The notes under the pieces are model-generated. The model was not told the origin of the DNA, did no database searches, and saw nothing but the letters and a program-made list of their open reading frames with translations. Positions 44,344-53,015 of a stretch of DNA of 64,000 nt are shown here, one piece after another; the stretch's first letter is position 1, and every line of letters starts with the position of its first letter. Both the position numbers and the translations under genes were made by a program. The stretch spans positions 1 through 64,000 of the forward strand of contig NZ_JAAEDI010000013.1 of the NCBI RefSeq assembly GCF_018129025.1. Reading direction: 5' to 3'. Source of the stretch: Neoroseomonas terrae (lineage in GTDB: Bacteria > Pseudomonadota > Alphaproteobacteria > Acetobacterales > Acetobacteraceae).

Positions 44344-46209
44344 ATGACCGTCCTTTCCATCCGCGACCTGACCATCCGCATCGCCGGCCGGCCGCTGCTG
44401 GATGGTGCGAACCTCCAGATCGACGACGGCCGCAAGGTCGGCCTCGTCGGGCGCAACGGCGCCGGCAAATCCACGCTGCTGCGCGCCATCACCCGCGATC
44501 TCCAGCCCGACGGCGGCGACATCCGCCTCGCCGCCCGCGCCCGCATGGCCCATGTGGCGCAGGAAGCGCCGGGCGGCGACGAATGCCTGCTGGACGTGGT
44601 GCTCGCCGCCGACACCGAGCGCAGCGCCTTGCTTGCCGAAGCCGAGACCGCCGCCGACCCCGCGCGCCTCGCCGAGATCCATGAACGCCTGATCGCGATC
44701 CGCGCCGACAGCGCGCCGGCACGGGCGGGCGCGGTCCTGTCGGGCCTGGGCTTCGATGCCGCGGCGCAGGCGCGGCCCTCGCGCGAATTCTCGGGTGGCT
44801 GGCGCATGCGCGTGGCGCTGGCCCGCGCGCTGTTCCTCGAACCGGAACTGCTGCTGCTCGACGAGCCGACGAACCATCTCGATCTCGAAGCCACCATGTG
44901 GCTCGAATCCTGGCTGCAGCGCTTCGCCGGCGCGGCGATCGTCGTCAGCCACGACCGCGGGCTGCTGGAACGCTGCGTCGATTCCATCGCGCATCTCGAT
45001 CAGCGGAAGATCACGCTCTACCAGGGCAATTTCGCGACCTTCGTGCGCATGCGCGCCGAACGCGCCGCGCAGCAGGCGGCCGCCAACGAACGCATCGCCG
45101 CTGAGCGCGCCCACATCCAGTCCTTCATCGACCGCTTCCGGTACAAGGCGTCGAAGGCGCGGCAGGCACAGTCGCGCATCAAGGCGCTGGAACGCATGCC
45201 GGCGATCGAGGCCGTGGTGGAAGACCACCCCGTCCGCTTCGCCTTCCCCGCCCCCGAGGAACTCGCCCCGCCAATCCTCTCGCTGAATGGCTGCTCCGTC
45301 GGCTATGGCGGCCCGCCCATCCTGCGCAACCTGACACTCCGACTGGACCAGGACGACCGGATCGCGCTGCTCGGCGCCAATGGCAACGGCAAATCCACGC
45401 TGGCGAAGCTCCTCGCCGGCCGGCTGACGGCCGAGGGCGGCACGCAGTTCCGCAACCAGCGCCTGCGCGTCGGCTACTTCGCCCAGCATCAGGCGGAAGA
45501 ACTCGATCTCAACGGCACGCCGCTCACGCATATGCAGGCGGCGCTGCCGAAGGCGACAGAGACGCAGTGCCGCTCCCAGCTCGCGCGCTTTGGCCTCGAT
45601 GCCGACCGCGCGGACAACCGCATCACTGCGCTGTCGGGCGGCGAGAAGGCGCGGCTGCTGCTGGCGCTGACCACGCGCGACGCGCCGCAGCTGCTGATCC
45701 TCGACGAACCGACCAACCATCTCGACATCGATGCGCGCGAGGCGCTGGTGAAGGCGCTCGCCGACTACAATGGTGCCGTGGTGCTGATCACCCACGACCC
45801 GCATCTGGTGGAACTTGCCGCCGACCGGCTGTGGCTCGTCGCGGATGGCAGCGTCACGGCATTCGACGGCGACCTCGACGACTACCGCGCATTGCTCGCC
45901 GAACGGGCGCGCGGCGGCCCCAGGACCGATGCCGCCGACACCCGCGCCGGAGCTCGCCGAGAACGCGCCGGCACCCGTGTCGCGACAGCCCCGCTCCGCG
46001 CCCGGCTCAAGGAGGTGGAAGCCGCGCTCGACAAGCTGTCGCGCGAGGATTCACTCATCGAGAAACGCCTGTCCGACCCTGCGACCTATTCCCGCTTTAA
46101 GCCCGAGGACATCACCTGGGCCAACACCCGCCGCGCCGCGATCGCGAAGGACGTCGCGACGCTGGAGGAGGAATGGCTCGATCTCTCGGCGCAACTCGAC
46201 GCGGCGTAG
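44344..46209 (+). CDS. ABC-F family ATPase (ribosome-associated, Uup/YheS-like)
   Basis: 621 residues with two ABC domains and no membrane segments. Domain 1: Walker [10 protein letters not shown], signature [15 protein letters not shown], Walker [14 protein letters not shown] linker rich in Arg/Gln/Lys follows ([21 protein letters not shown]), the P-site interaction motif region. Domain 2: [22 protein letters not shown] and [16 protein letters not shown]. The C-terminus (~540-621) is a probable coiled coil ([19 protein letters not shown]). ABC-F proteins act on the ribosome during translation. An upstream in-frame start is not supported. Confidence 0.93.
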   Translation: MTVLSIRDLTIRIAGRPLLDGANLQIDDGRKVGLVGRNGAGKSTLLRAITRDLQPDGGDIRLAARARMAHVAQEAPGGDECLLDVVLAADTERSALLAEAETAADPARLAEIHERLIAIRADSAPARAGAVLSGLGFDAAAQARPSREFSGGWRMRVALARALFLEPELLLLDEPTNHLDLEATMWLESWLQRFAGAAIVVSHDRGLLERCVDSIAHLDQRKITLYQGNFATFVRMRAERAAQQAAANERIAAERAHIQSFIDRFRYKASKARQAQSRIKALERMPAIEAVVEDHPVRFAFPAPEELAPPILSLNGCSVGYGGPPILRNLTLRLDQDDRIALLGANGNGKSTLAKLLAGRLTAEGGTQFRNQRLRVGYFAQHQAEELDLNGTPLTHMQAALPKATETQCRSQLARFGLDADRADNRITALSGGEKARLLLALTTRDAPQLLILDEPTNHLDIDAREALVKALADYNGAVVLITHDPHLVELAADRLWLVADGSVTAFDGDLDDYRALLAERARGGPRTDAADTRAGARRERAGTRVATAPLRARLKEVEAALDKLSREDSLIEKRLSDPATYSRFKPEDITWANTRRAAIAKDVATLEEEWLDLSAQLDAA

Positions 46210-46215
46210 GTGCCG

Positions 46216-46389
46216 TCAGGACGGCTTGCGCTTATCCTCCGCGCAGGCACGCACCTTTTCATCGTCCAGGGTGCGCCGCATGAAGGTCGGCCACAGCGCG
46301 CGGCCGGTCGGCGGTTCGGGTGCGACGTCCCGCTTGGTCGGGACGCGGGCGGCCTGGGTGGCCGCTCCGGGTGGTGCGATGCTTTCCAT
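46216..46389 (-). CDS. Small hypothetical protein
   Basis: 57 residues: an Ala/Pro-rich start (MESIAPPGAATQAARVPTK), then EPPTGRALWPTFMRRTL and a charged end. GGGAG lies about 8 bases before the ATG and codon positions look coding. It converges on the ABC-F gene with only 6 bases between stops. No family is recognised; no signal peptide or membrane helix is seen. The charged C-terminus and compact size suggest a small cytoplasmic protein. Confidence 0.55.
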   Translation of the reverse strand: MESIAPPGAATQAARVPTKRDVAPEPPTGRALWPTFMRRTLDDEKVRACAEDKRKPS

Positions 46390-46551
46390 CTGGCCACTCC
46401 CTCAACAGCAGGCGCAACCTATGCCCCTGCCTCTCCGAAATACAACCCAAGGATGCGTGACATGCGTGCGTCACGGCTGGACCAGCGCCGCGCGATGCGC
46501 CAACACGCTGCGGTGAACGGCGCGCTTGCGCCAACGGGAGAGAGATCCGTC

Positions 46552-47517
46552 ATGATCCGCCGCCGCGCGATGCTCGCCGCACCGCTGATCGCCCTGCCCG
46601 CCACCGCGCGCGCCCAGGCCTGGCCGTCGCGCCCCGTCCGCATCGTGCTCGCCTACCCGCCGGGCGGCTCGACGGACGTGCTCGCTCGCACCCTCGCCGC
46701 CGCATTGCAGGATGCGATGCCCGGCAGCGCCTTCGTCGTCGACAACCGCCCCGGTGGCGCCGCGGTGGTCGGCACCCAGGCAGTCGCGACCGCCGCGCCG
46801 GACGGCTACACGCTGTCGCTCGGCAACAACCAGACGCACGCGGCCAACGCCGCCATGCTGCCCTCCCTGCCCTACGACCCGATCGCGGATTTCGCGCCGA
46901 TCGCGCGGCTCGCCGCGGTGCACCACGCGATCGTCGTGCCGGCCAATGGCGCGCGGACGCTCGCAGAACTCGCCGCGAAGGGGAAGAACGGCGGGCGCGT
47001 CACCTACGCTTCCTCCGGCACCGGCTCGGCCAGCCACGTCATCGCCGAGACCTTCGCCCGCCGGGAGGGCATGAACGCCACCCACATCCCCTATCGCGGC
47101 GGTGCGCAGGCGACGACGGACACGGTGGCAGGCACGGTCGACTTCTTCGTCTCCACCTGGCCGCAGGTCGTGGCGCTGGTGAAGGACGGCCGGCTGCGGT
47201 CGCTGGGCATCGGCGCGCCAGCGCGCCTCGCGGAGACGCCCGACGTCCCGACCTTCGCCGAGCTGAACACCCCCGACCTGGCCGTCGATGCCTGGTTCGG
47301 CCTGTGGGCGCCGGCGCGCACCCCGCCCGAGATCATCCGCCGCCTGTCGGATGCGTCGCTCGCCATCCTCGCTCAGCCGGCGATGGTGGAACGGCTCAAT
47401 GGCCAGGGCTTCGTCGCAGCCCCGATGCCGGCGGAACCCTTCGCCGCCTTCCAGCGGGAGGAACTGGCCCGCTGGCGGCGGCTGGTGGAGCTGACGGGCA
47501 TCCGGCTGGAGGGCTGA
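46552..47517 (+). CDS. Bug-family (TctC-like) periplasmic solute receptor
   Basis: 321 residues. Signal peptide MIRRRAMLAAPLIALPATARAQ; mature start AWPSRPVRIVLAYPPGGSTDVLARTL. VTYASSGTGSASHVIAETF and HIPYRGGAQATTDTV are family signatures, and the C-terminal lobe is complete. GGGAGAG lies just upstream of the ATG. It is an orphan receptor: no membrane components of a tripartite transporter are nearby. The ligand is unknown; carboxylates are common in the family. Confidence 0.9.
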   Translation: MIRRRAMLAAPLIALPATARAQAWPSRPVRIVLAYPPGGSTDVLARTLAAALQDAMPGSAFVVDNRPGGAAVVGTQAVATAAPDGYTLSLGNNQTHAANAAMLPSLPYDPIADFAPIARLAAVHHAIVVPANGARTLAELAAKGKNGGRVTYASSGTGSASHVIAETFARREGMNATHIPYRGGAQATTDTVAGTVDFFVSTWPQVVALVKDGRLRSLGIGAPARLAETPDVPTFAELNTPDLAVDAWFGLWAPARTPPEIIRRLSDASLAILAQPAMVERLNGQGFVAAPMPAEPFAAFQREELARWRRLVELTGIRLEG

Positions 47518-47577
47518 TAACAGCGGCCGACTGCGTCGACCGCCTCCGTCCGCATTTGCGGACCCTCAGACGCCGGG

Positions 47578-47596
47578 CGCAAACCTGCGGTTTGCG
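47578..47596. other. Hairpin downstream of the Bug gene
   Basis: CGCAAACC pairs with GGTTTGCG around TGC. It is the first of two hairpins in the 163-bp gap between convergent genes. Confidence 0.4.
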
Positions 47597-47636
47597 AGGC
47601 TTTCCCCGGACTACCGGCGGACCGCATCCGCGGCCT

Positions 47637-47661
47637 CGGCACGAGTCGAGGACTCGTGCCG
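47637..47661. terminator. Strong hairpin between convergent Bug and Hint genes
   Basis: CGGCACGAGTC pairs over 11 bp with GACTCGTGCCG around GAG. There is no T-run. Its position between two stops suggests a 3'-end structure for both genes. Confidence 0.5.
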
Positions 47662-47680
47662 CTGGTATGGGCCCCGCGCT

Positions 47681-48913
47681 TCAGCCCGCGGCCCGGATGG
47701 CAGTCCGTTCGCGACGGCGTGCCACGGTCAGGCGCGCCTGGGTGAGTGCAGGCCCATCCGTCACGCGCGGCATGCCGTCGTCTCGCCGAGGTGCGAAATC
47801 GGGGTGCAGCATCTGCACCACGCCGGCATTTTCGAAGGCATCGCGGTTGCCGAGGTCGATGTAGGATTCGGACGGCGCGCCATCGGCCAGCAGGATGTCG
47901 TGCTCGTCCAGTTCGACATGGAAGTAGGTGATGCGGCCCCTGGGCGGCAGGCTCAGGATCGCCTCCCCATCAACGAGCAGCTTCGCCGGGACCAGCGCGC
48001 CGTCGACCAGCAGCGCATGGTCGGGGGAAACACGCAGCGGCCGCCAGGGCGCGTTGTCGCCGAGCGCACCGGGCATGACCAGGACGGGTGCCGCCTTCTC
48101 AGGTTCCGGATGGGCGGCCAGATCGACCGTCCGCCGCCCGACCCAGCGCACCGGCTTGAACGGCGCCCCACGGCCCGACGCCGTGACGACCAGGTCGCCC
48201 GCACGCAGCGTCTCGATGGCGCGCTCGCCCTGCGGCGTCATGATCATCGTGCCCTCGGCGAAGCAGACGATCGTGCCGCCATACCCGCTGCCGAAGTAGA
48301 TGTTGTAGCCGTCGGCCGTGATGTAGGTCCTGTTGTAGTGGTACGTCTGGCCGCCCACCGAGACGGTGCCGCTGGCATTCAGCAGCTTGTCCGGATCGAA
48401 ATTGTCGATCAGCGCGACGTCGCGGCCGCTACCGCCATCCACGAACTTGATCTGCCCGTCGCGCGTGAAGCCGCTGAAGGTATCGTCGCCGGCGCCGCCC
48501 AGCAGGACCCGCGGGCCGCCATTGCCGGCATGCAGCCAGTCATTGCCGTCGCCACCGTCCAGCGTCTCGGCATAACCGGTGCCCGACCCGACCAGGCTGT
48601 CATGGCCGCCGCCGCCCAGCAGCAGGGCGTCGCCGCCGATCGCCACCAGCGTGTCGTTGCCCTCGCCGCCGTCCAGTGTCGCAGCGCCCCATCCCCCCGT
48701 CGTCAGCGAATCGTCGCCCGAGCCGCCGAAGAGATGATCCGTGCCGCCCCCGCCGATCAGCGTGTCGTTGCCACCGCCGCCGTGGAGATAGTCGTCGCCG
48801 CCACCACCGTCGATCCAGTTGGCCTCATCGCCGCCGTGGATGGTGTCGTTGCCCCAATTGCCGGCCCCGTTTGGCCAGACGGCATTGCCCCCTGTCAGCG
48901 TTGTACCCGCCAT
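47681..48913 (-). CDS. RTX-repeat protein with a Hint autoprocessing-type domain
   Basis: 410 residues. Residues ~15-170 are RTX nonapeptides (GGGGDDYLHGGGGNDTL and similar), expected to bind calcium. After a linker, a Hint-type (Hint_2) domain begins at about residue 222: VCFAEGTMIMTPQGERAIE, with the nucleophile-position Cys, then LRAGDLVVTASG, PLRVSPDHALLV and ITYFHVELDEHDILLADG. Hint domains cleave or splice the chain at the Cys; in bacterial secreted proteins the role is largely unknown. There is no signal peptide, so type I secretion is likely (inference). It has an AT-rich upstream region unlike its surroundings. Confidence 0.88.
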   Translation of the reverse strand: MAGTTLTGGNAVWPNGAGNWGNDTIHGGDEANWIDGGGGDDYLHGGGGNDTLIGGGGTDHLFGGSGDDSLTTGGWGAATLDGGEGNDTLVAIGGDALLLGGGGHDSLVGSGTGYAETLDGGDGNDWLHAGNGGPRVLLGGAGDDTFSGFTRDGQIKFVDGGSGRDVALIDNFDPDKLLNASGTVSVGGQTYHYNRTYITADGYNIYFGSGYGGTIVCFAEGTMIMTPQGERAIETLRAGDLVVTASGRGAPFKPVRWVGRRTVDLAAHPEPEKAAPVLVMPGALGDNAPWRPLRVSPDHALLVDGALVPAKLLVDGEAILSLPPRGRITYFHVELDEHDILLADGAPSESYIDLGNRDAFENAGVVQMLHPDFAPRRDDGMPRVTDGPALTQARLTVARRRERTAIRAAG

Positions 48914-49055
48914 CGTCCGTTCCCTGCCGTAGATCCAACAGCAGAACGTCTCTCACAGTGGGACTGGTATTACAATATTGACGATTAACAGGCTATCGCG
49001 CTGATTTTACTAGTGAAAAACGGCAATTGTCTTTATTTTGCGTCGATAATCGCAT
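48914..49055 (-). promoter_or_regulatory. AT-rich upstream region of the RTX-Hint gene
   Basis: This 142-bp gap is markedly AT-rich for the window, with runs such as TTTATTTTG and TATTACAATATTG. On the minus strand, TAAAAT and TTGTAAT could be -10 elements, but no -35/-10 pair with good spacing stands out. It probably holds the promoter of the Hint gene and may bind a nucleoid protein. Confidence 0.4.
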
Positions 49056-49505
49056 TTAGGCACGCTTTTCCCACCCTGAACCTCCCTGCTGCCAGTAAGC
49101 CATGCGGTGCCCCGCCGCCTTTGCCGCCGACCATCGCCCACGCGCCGCCGCGACTGCGGCCTCATCGGCACCGTCGAACAGGTCCAGGACCCGGTCGTAC
49201 TCGGCCAGCCGCGCGCTGACCGCGCCATCCACCAGGAACAGGAACCGCGCGTCGTTCCCCGGCGCCACGTCGGCCGTGCCGATCAGGATCGGTTGGAGCG
49301 CGTCGTTCTCCCCCCCCGCCAAGCCATGCGGCAGCCAGTCCGGGTCAGGTGCCACCCACAGCGCGGCATCCAGCGCCTTGGCCCGTTCCGCCTCCCCGCA
49401 CAGCAGATAAGCGCGCCCGCCGCTGCCCAGCACCCGCCCCAGCAGCTTCGGCAGCGCCTGGTCGAGCCGCGTCCGCGTCAGGTGGTAGAAGCCGATATCG
49501 GTCAC
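49056..49505 (-). CDS. holC: DNA polymerase III subunit chi
   Basis: 149 residues. It starts TDIGFYHLTRTRLDQALPKLLGRVL, contains AYLLCGEAERAKALDAALW and DPDWLPHGLAGG, and ends DVAPGNDARFLFLVDGA plus a C-terminal helix with YWQQGGSGWEKRA. These match HolC, the clamp-loader subunit that contacts SSB. The start is GTG 49505, overlapping the M17 peptidase stop by 4 bases (GTGA). pepA-holC linkage is common in proteobacteria. Confidence 0.92.
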   Translation of the reverse strand: MTDIGFYHLTRTRLDQALPKLLGRVLGSGGRAYLLCGEAERAKALDAALWVAPDPDWLPHGLAGGENDALQPILIGTADVAPGNDARFLFLVDGAVSARLAEYDRVLDLFDGADEAAVAAARGRWSAAKAAGHRMAYWQQGGSGWEKRA

Positions 49506-50938
49506 GGTTCTTCCTCGAAGCGCAGCGCCACCAGTCGGTCGAGCAGTCGCGCCCCGAAGCCTGTCGGCCCGGCCGGACCCAGCGCGTGTGCCGCCTCCGC
49601 CGTCTCCACCCCCGCGATGTCGAGATGCGCCCAGGCACGGTCGCCCGCGAATTCCCGCAGGAAGGCCGCAGCGTGGCAGGCATCCGGCAGCAGCCGCCCG
49701 CCAAAGGCGCCCGACCCCGCCGGCGCGCATTGCCTCAGATCCGCGACGTCGGAGGCCAGGTCCTCCCGGTGCCGCGCCCCGATCGGCATCGGCCACAGTG
49801 GCTCGCCCACCGCCTCCCCCGCCGCCGCCGCCGAGGCCAGGAGCGCCGCATCCGTCCCGAACAGCCCCGCCCGATGATGCCCCAGCGCCGTGACGATCGA
49901 CCCGGTCAGCGTCGCGAGGTCGATCACCGCGCGCGGGCGGAAGGCGGTCACGGCATGATGGATCGCGTCGGCCAGCACCAGCCGGCCCTCCGCATCGGTG
50001 TCGATCACCTCCACCGTGCGCCGCGACGCGGTGCGGATCACATCTCCCGGCCGGTAGGACGCCGCGCCGACGGCGTTCTCGGCGATCGCCAGCACGGCGA
50101 CCGCCGGGCTCGGCGATTTCCGCCGCGCCAGCGCCAGCATCGCCCCGGCGCAGGCGGCCGCTCCGGCCATGTCGGCGCGCATCGCCTCCATTCCCGCCGC
50201 CGCCTTGATCGAGATCCCGCCGGTATCGAACACGATCCCCTTCCCCACGAAGGCGACCGGGGCAACCGGCAGCACCCCGCGCCAGCGCAGCACGGCCAGC
50301 CGCGGCGGGAAGGCGCTGCCGCCGCCGACCGCCAGCAGCGCCCCGAAGCCATGCCGCTCCAGCCACTTCCGGCCGTGGATGGTGACCTCGACGCCTTCCG
50401 CCTCCAGCGCTTCCAGCCGATCGGCGAAACGTCGCGTGGTCAGGCGGTTCGCGGGCTCGACCGTCAGGTCCCGCGCCAGCAGGCAGCCCGCGACGCCGGG
50501 TGCGACGGCCGCGAAGGCCCTATGGACCGCGTCCGGATCCTCGGCATGGATGACCAGCCGCTTCAGATGCTGCGGCACGTCCCGGCTGCGCAGCGCATCG
50601 AACCGCCATGCCCCCAGCGCGATTCCGGCCGCCACCGATGCCGCGACGGTCGGGTCCAGCTGGTCCGCTGCCAGCGACAACTCCGCCACCGGCCCGGCCG
50701 CCAGCGCGGCCGCGGCACCGGCCGTCTCGGCCGCGAGCAATGTCGGCGCTGCACCGAGGCCGACGAGCATCCGGCGCGGCACGCCCGGCTGGTCCAAAAC
50801 GGCGCCGACCGTGGCGGTGAAGCTCGCCGCAGCGATGGCAGGTGCCAAAGCCGGCGGCGGCTCCGCGCCGGCGATCAGGGGGATGATGCAGGGACGGTCC
50901 GCGGGCGGCGCCGTGCGGCGGAAATCGACGGTGATCAT
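49502..50938 (-). CDS. M17 leucyl aminopeptidase family protein (divergent copy)
   Basis: 478 residues. The C-terminal catalytic domain carries GKGIVFDTGGISIKAAAGME (metal Lys and Asp), MRADMAGAA (Asp) and VEVIDTDAEGRLVLADA, in which the usual NTDAEGRL has Asp for Asn but keeps the metal Asp and Glu. The N-terminal domain is poorly conserved. M17 enzymes release N-terminal residues in the cytoplasm and some act as DNA-binding regulators. It is the first of two tandem M17 genes by position and is translationally coupled to holC. Confidence 0.9.
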   Translation of the reverse strand: MITVDFRRTAPPADRPCIIPLIAGAEPPPALAPAIAAASFTATVGAVLDQPGVPRRMLVGLGAAPTLLAAETAGAAAALAAGPVAELSLAADQLDPTVAASVAAGIALGAWRFDALRSRDVPQHLKRLVIHAEDPDAVHRAFAAVAPGVAGCLLARDLTVEPANRLTTRRFADRLEALEAEGVEVTIHGRKWLERHGFGALLAVGGGSAFPPRLAVLRWRGVLPVAPVAFVGKGIVFDTGGISIKAAAGMEAMRADMAGAAACAGAMLALARRKSPSPAVAVLAIAENAVGAASYRPGDVIRTASRRTVEVIDTDAEGRLVLADAIHHAVTAFRPRAVIDLATLTGSIVTALGHHRAGLFGTDAALLASAAAAGEAVGEPLWPMPIGARHREDLASDVADLRQCAPAGSGAFGGRLLPDACHAAAFLREFAGDRAWAHLDIAGVETAEAAHALGPAGPTGFGARLLDRLVALRFEEEP

Positions 50939-50979
50939 GCGCGGCGCCGCCCGGCACCCGGCTGGTTCTGTCGGAGAAC

Positions 50980-51189
50980 GGAGGGGCTCTGCCCCTCCGA
51001 ACCACCCCGCCAGGGGGTTGGACCCCCTGGACCGCAATCTGCTGGCGCCGGGCATGGCGGGCTTGCTGCGCGCACCGAGCGCGCTGCGGGCGCAGGCACC
51101 ATGCGCACCCGCGTCGGCCGGCACCAGGTTGAGGTTTGCAAAGGCCCTTCGGCCTTTGCTGGGGTGGGTTGGAGGGGCAAAGCCCCTCC
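50980..51189. repeat. Composite palindromic repeat, copy 8 (B half plus A half)
   Basis: Left: outer GGAGGGGC/GCCCCTCC; inner CCAGGGGGT pairs with ACCCCCTGG around TGG (51010-51030), then CTGGCGCCGGGC. Right: GCAAAGGCC/GGCCTTTGC inner hairpin, then outer TTGGAGGGGC/GCCCCTCCA. It lies between the two M17 genes. The ~150 bp to copy 9 hold no gene. Confidence 0.85.
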
Positions 51190-51340
51190 AGACGTACGGG
51201 GGTGGCTCGGACGACCCTTCAGCCCTTGGCAGGACAGGGTCCAGGGAGCGGCGATGCCCGTCCCCGTCTCTGCCTCACCTCCGCAATCCCGTCCGATCAC
51301 AACGCCCAGCATGCCACGGCCCGCCCTGCCGAGCCGCTGG

Positions 51341-51422
51341 GCCCGGCGCCAGGTGATGGTTTCCAAAGGCCCTTCGGCCTTTGGCGGGGTGAGGTCCGGA
51401 GAGGGGCGGCGCCCCTCTCCGG
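51341..51422. repeat. Composite palindromic repeat, copy 9 (single A half)
   Basis: CCCGGCGCCAGG precedes an inner CCAAAGGCC/GGCCTTTGG hairpin and an outer GGAGAGGGGC/GCCCCTCTCC hairpin. It ends 9 bases before the stop of the second M17 gene. Confidence 0.85.
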
Positions 51423-51431
51423 CGTGTGCCA

Positions 51432-52907
51432 TCACCCTTCGTAATGCTCCGCCACCATCCGATCCAGCAGCCGCACCCCATAGGCGGTCGCGCCCTTCGG
51501 TGCGGTCGGCGTGTCCTTCGTGGTCCAGGCCGTGCCGGCGATGTCGAGATGCGCCCAGGGCCGCCCCTGCACGAAGCGCTGGATGAACTGCGCCGCGGTG
51601 ATCGACCCGCCCGGCCGGCCGCCGACATTCTTCATGTCGGCGATGTCGGACCGGATCTGCTTGTCATAGGCATCGCCGAGCGGCATGCGCCACGCCGCCT
51701 CGCCCACCATGCGCCCGGCGGCCTCGATGCGCTGGGCCAGCGTGTCGTCGTTGCTGAACAGCCCGGCATGCTCGTGGCCGAGCGCGATGATGATCGCACC
51801 TGTGAGCGTCGCCAGATCGACCATCAGTCGCGGGTCGTGCTTCTCGATGCAGTAGTGGATGACGTCGGCGAGGACGAGGCGCCCCTCGGCGTCGGTGTTG
51901 ATCACCTCGACCGTCTGGCCGGAGGCGGTCGTCACCACGTCGCCCGGCCGCTGCGCGGTGCCGGAGGGCATGTTCTCGACCAGGCCCACGATGCCGACGA
52001 CATCCGCCTTCGCCTTGCGGCCCGCGAGGGCGGCCATCAGCCCGATCACCGTGCCGGCGCCGGCCATGTCCCACTTCATGTCCTCCATGCCGCCGGCCGG
52101 CTTGATGGAGATGCCGCCGGTGTCGAAGGTCACGCCCTTGCCGATGAAGGCGACCGGCTTGCCTGCCTTCTTGCCCTTGGACGCGCCGTTCCACGTCATG
52201 ACCACCATGCGCGGTTCCTCCGCGCTGCCCTGCGCGACGCCGAGCAGCGCGCCGAAGCCGAGCTTCTTCATATCCTTCGGACCGAGAATCTCGACCTCGA
52301 CGCCGAGCTTCGTCAGCGCCTTGCAGCGTTCCGCGCATTCCACCGGCGTCAGCACGTTGGGCGGCTCGGAGACCAGGTCGCGGGTGAGGAAGACGCCGTC
52401 CGCCACTGCCTGCATCGGGGCGAAGGCGGCCTTGGCCTTCGCGACGTCGGACACGGCGAGGGCGATGCGCTCGATCTTCGGCTTGTCCTCCTCCTTCTCC
52501 TTCGTCCGGTAACGGTCGAAGCGATAGGATTTCAGCACCGCGCCCAGCGCGAGGGCGGCAGCGAGCGCGGGGGTGAGCTGGTCCGCGGCGACGGTCGCCT
52601 CGCGCTCCTGCGCGATGGCGCCGGCGATCGACCCGCCGGCGGCCTCGGCGCCCACGGCGAGCAGTTCCGCCGGCTTGCCAAGCCCGATGGCGACGACCTT
52701 CGACAGCCCCGCACCCGGCGCCCACAGCGTCGCCGTCTGGCCCTTGCGGCCCTTGAACTTCGCCGCCTCCAGCCCGCGCCCGATGGCGCCGCCGGTCGCC
52801 TCGTCGGCCTGCTGCGCGAGGCCGGCGAGCGGTGCGTCCTCGGTCATCGGCAGGACCAGGGCGCCGGCGCGCGGCAAGGCGGACTTCACGAAGGCGATGT
52901 CGGGCAT
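51432..52907 (-). CDS. pepA: Leucyl aminopeptidase
   Basis: 491 residues. The catalytic domain has GKGVTFDTGGISIKPAGGMEDM, KWDMAGAG and the canonical VINTDAEGRLVLADVI. RDLVSEPPNVLTP is the usual linker to the N-terminal domain. This copy is close to typical PepA, unlike the paralogue at 49502-50938. GGAG lies 6 bases before the ATG. It is divergent from the CysQ-like gene and removes N-terminal residues from peptides in the cytoplasm. Confidence 0.95.
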   Translation of the reverse strand: MPDIAFVKSALPRAGALVLPMTEDAPLAGLAQQADEATGGAIGRGLEAAKFKGRKGQTATLWAPGAGLSKVVAIGLGKPAELLAVGAEAAGGSIAGAIAQEREATVAADQLTPALAAALALGAVLKSYRFDRYRTKEKEEDKPKIERIALAVSDVAKAKAAFAPMQAVADGVFLTRDLVSEPPNVLTPVECAERCKALTKLGVEVEILGPKDMKKLGFGALLGVAQGSAEEPRMVVMTWNGASKGKKAGKPVAFIGKGVTFDTGGISIKPAGGMEDMKWDMAGAGTVIGLMAALAGRKAKADVVGIVGLVENMPSGTAQRPGDVVTTASGQTVEVINTDAEGRLVLADVIHYCIEKHDPRLMVDLATLTGAIIIALGHEHAGLFSNDDTLAQRIEAAGRMVGEAAWRMPLGDAYDKQIRSDIADMKNVGGRPGGSITAAQFIQRFVQGRPWAHLDIAGTAWTTKDTPTAPKGATAYGVRLLDRMVAEHYEG

Positions 52908-53015
52908 GATGACTCCGTGGCTGCGGCGGTTTGTGGCCGCCACATTACGCAGCGTGGCGCGGTGCGGCCAGGGGCGGGGCTTGCCCCGGCGGCAGCGCGG
53001 CGCCACACCCGCCGC

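Noticed and set aside
51426..53015. Upstream extension of the CysQ frame over the PepA gene
   Set aside because: It runs antisense to pepA; the CysQ family start is clearly at 53016.
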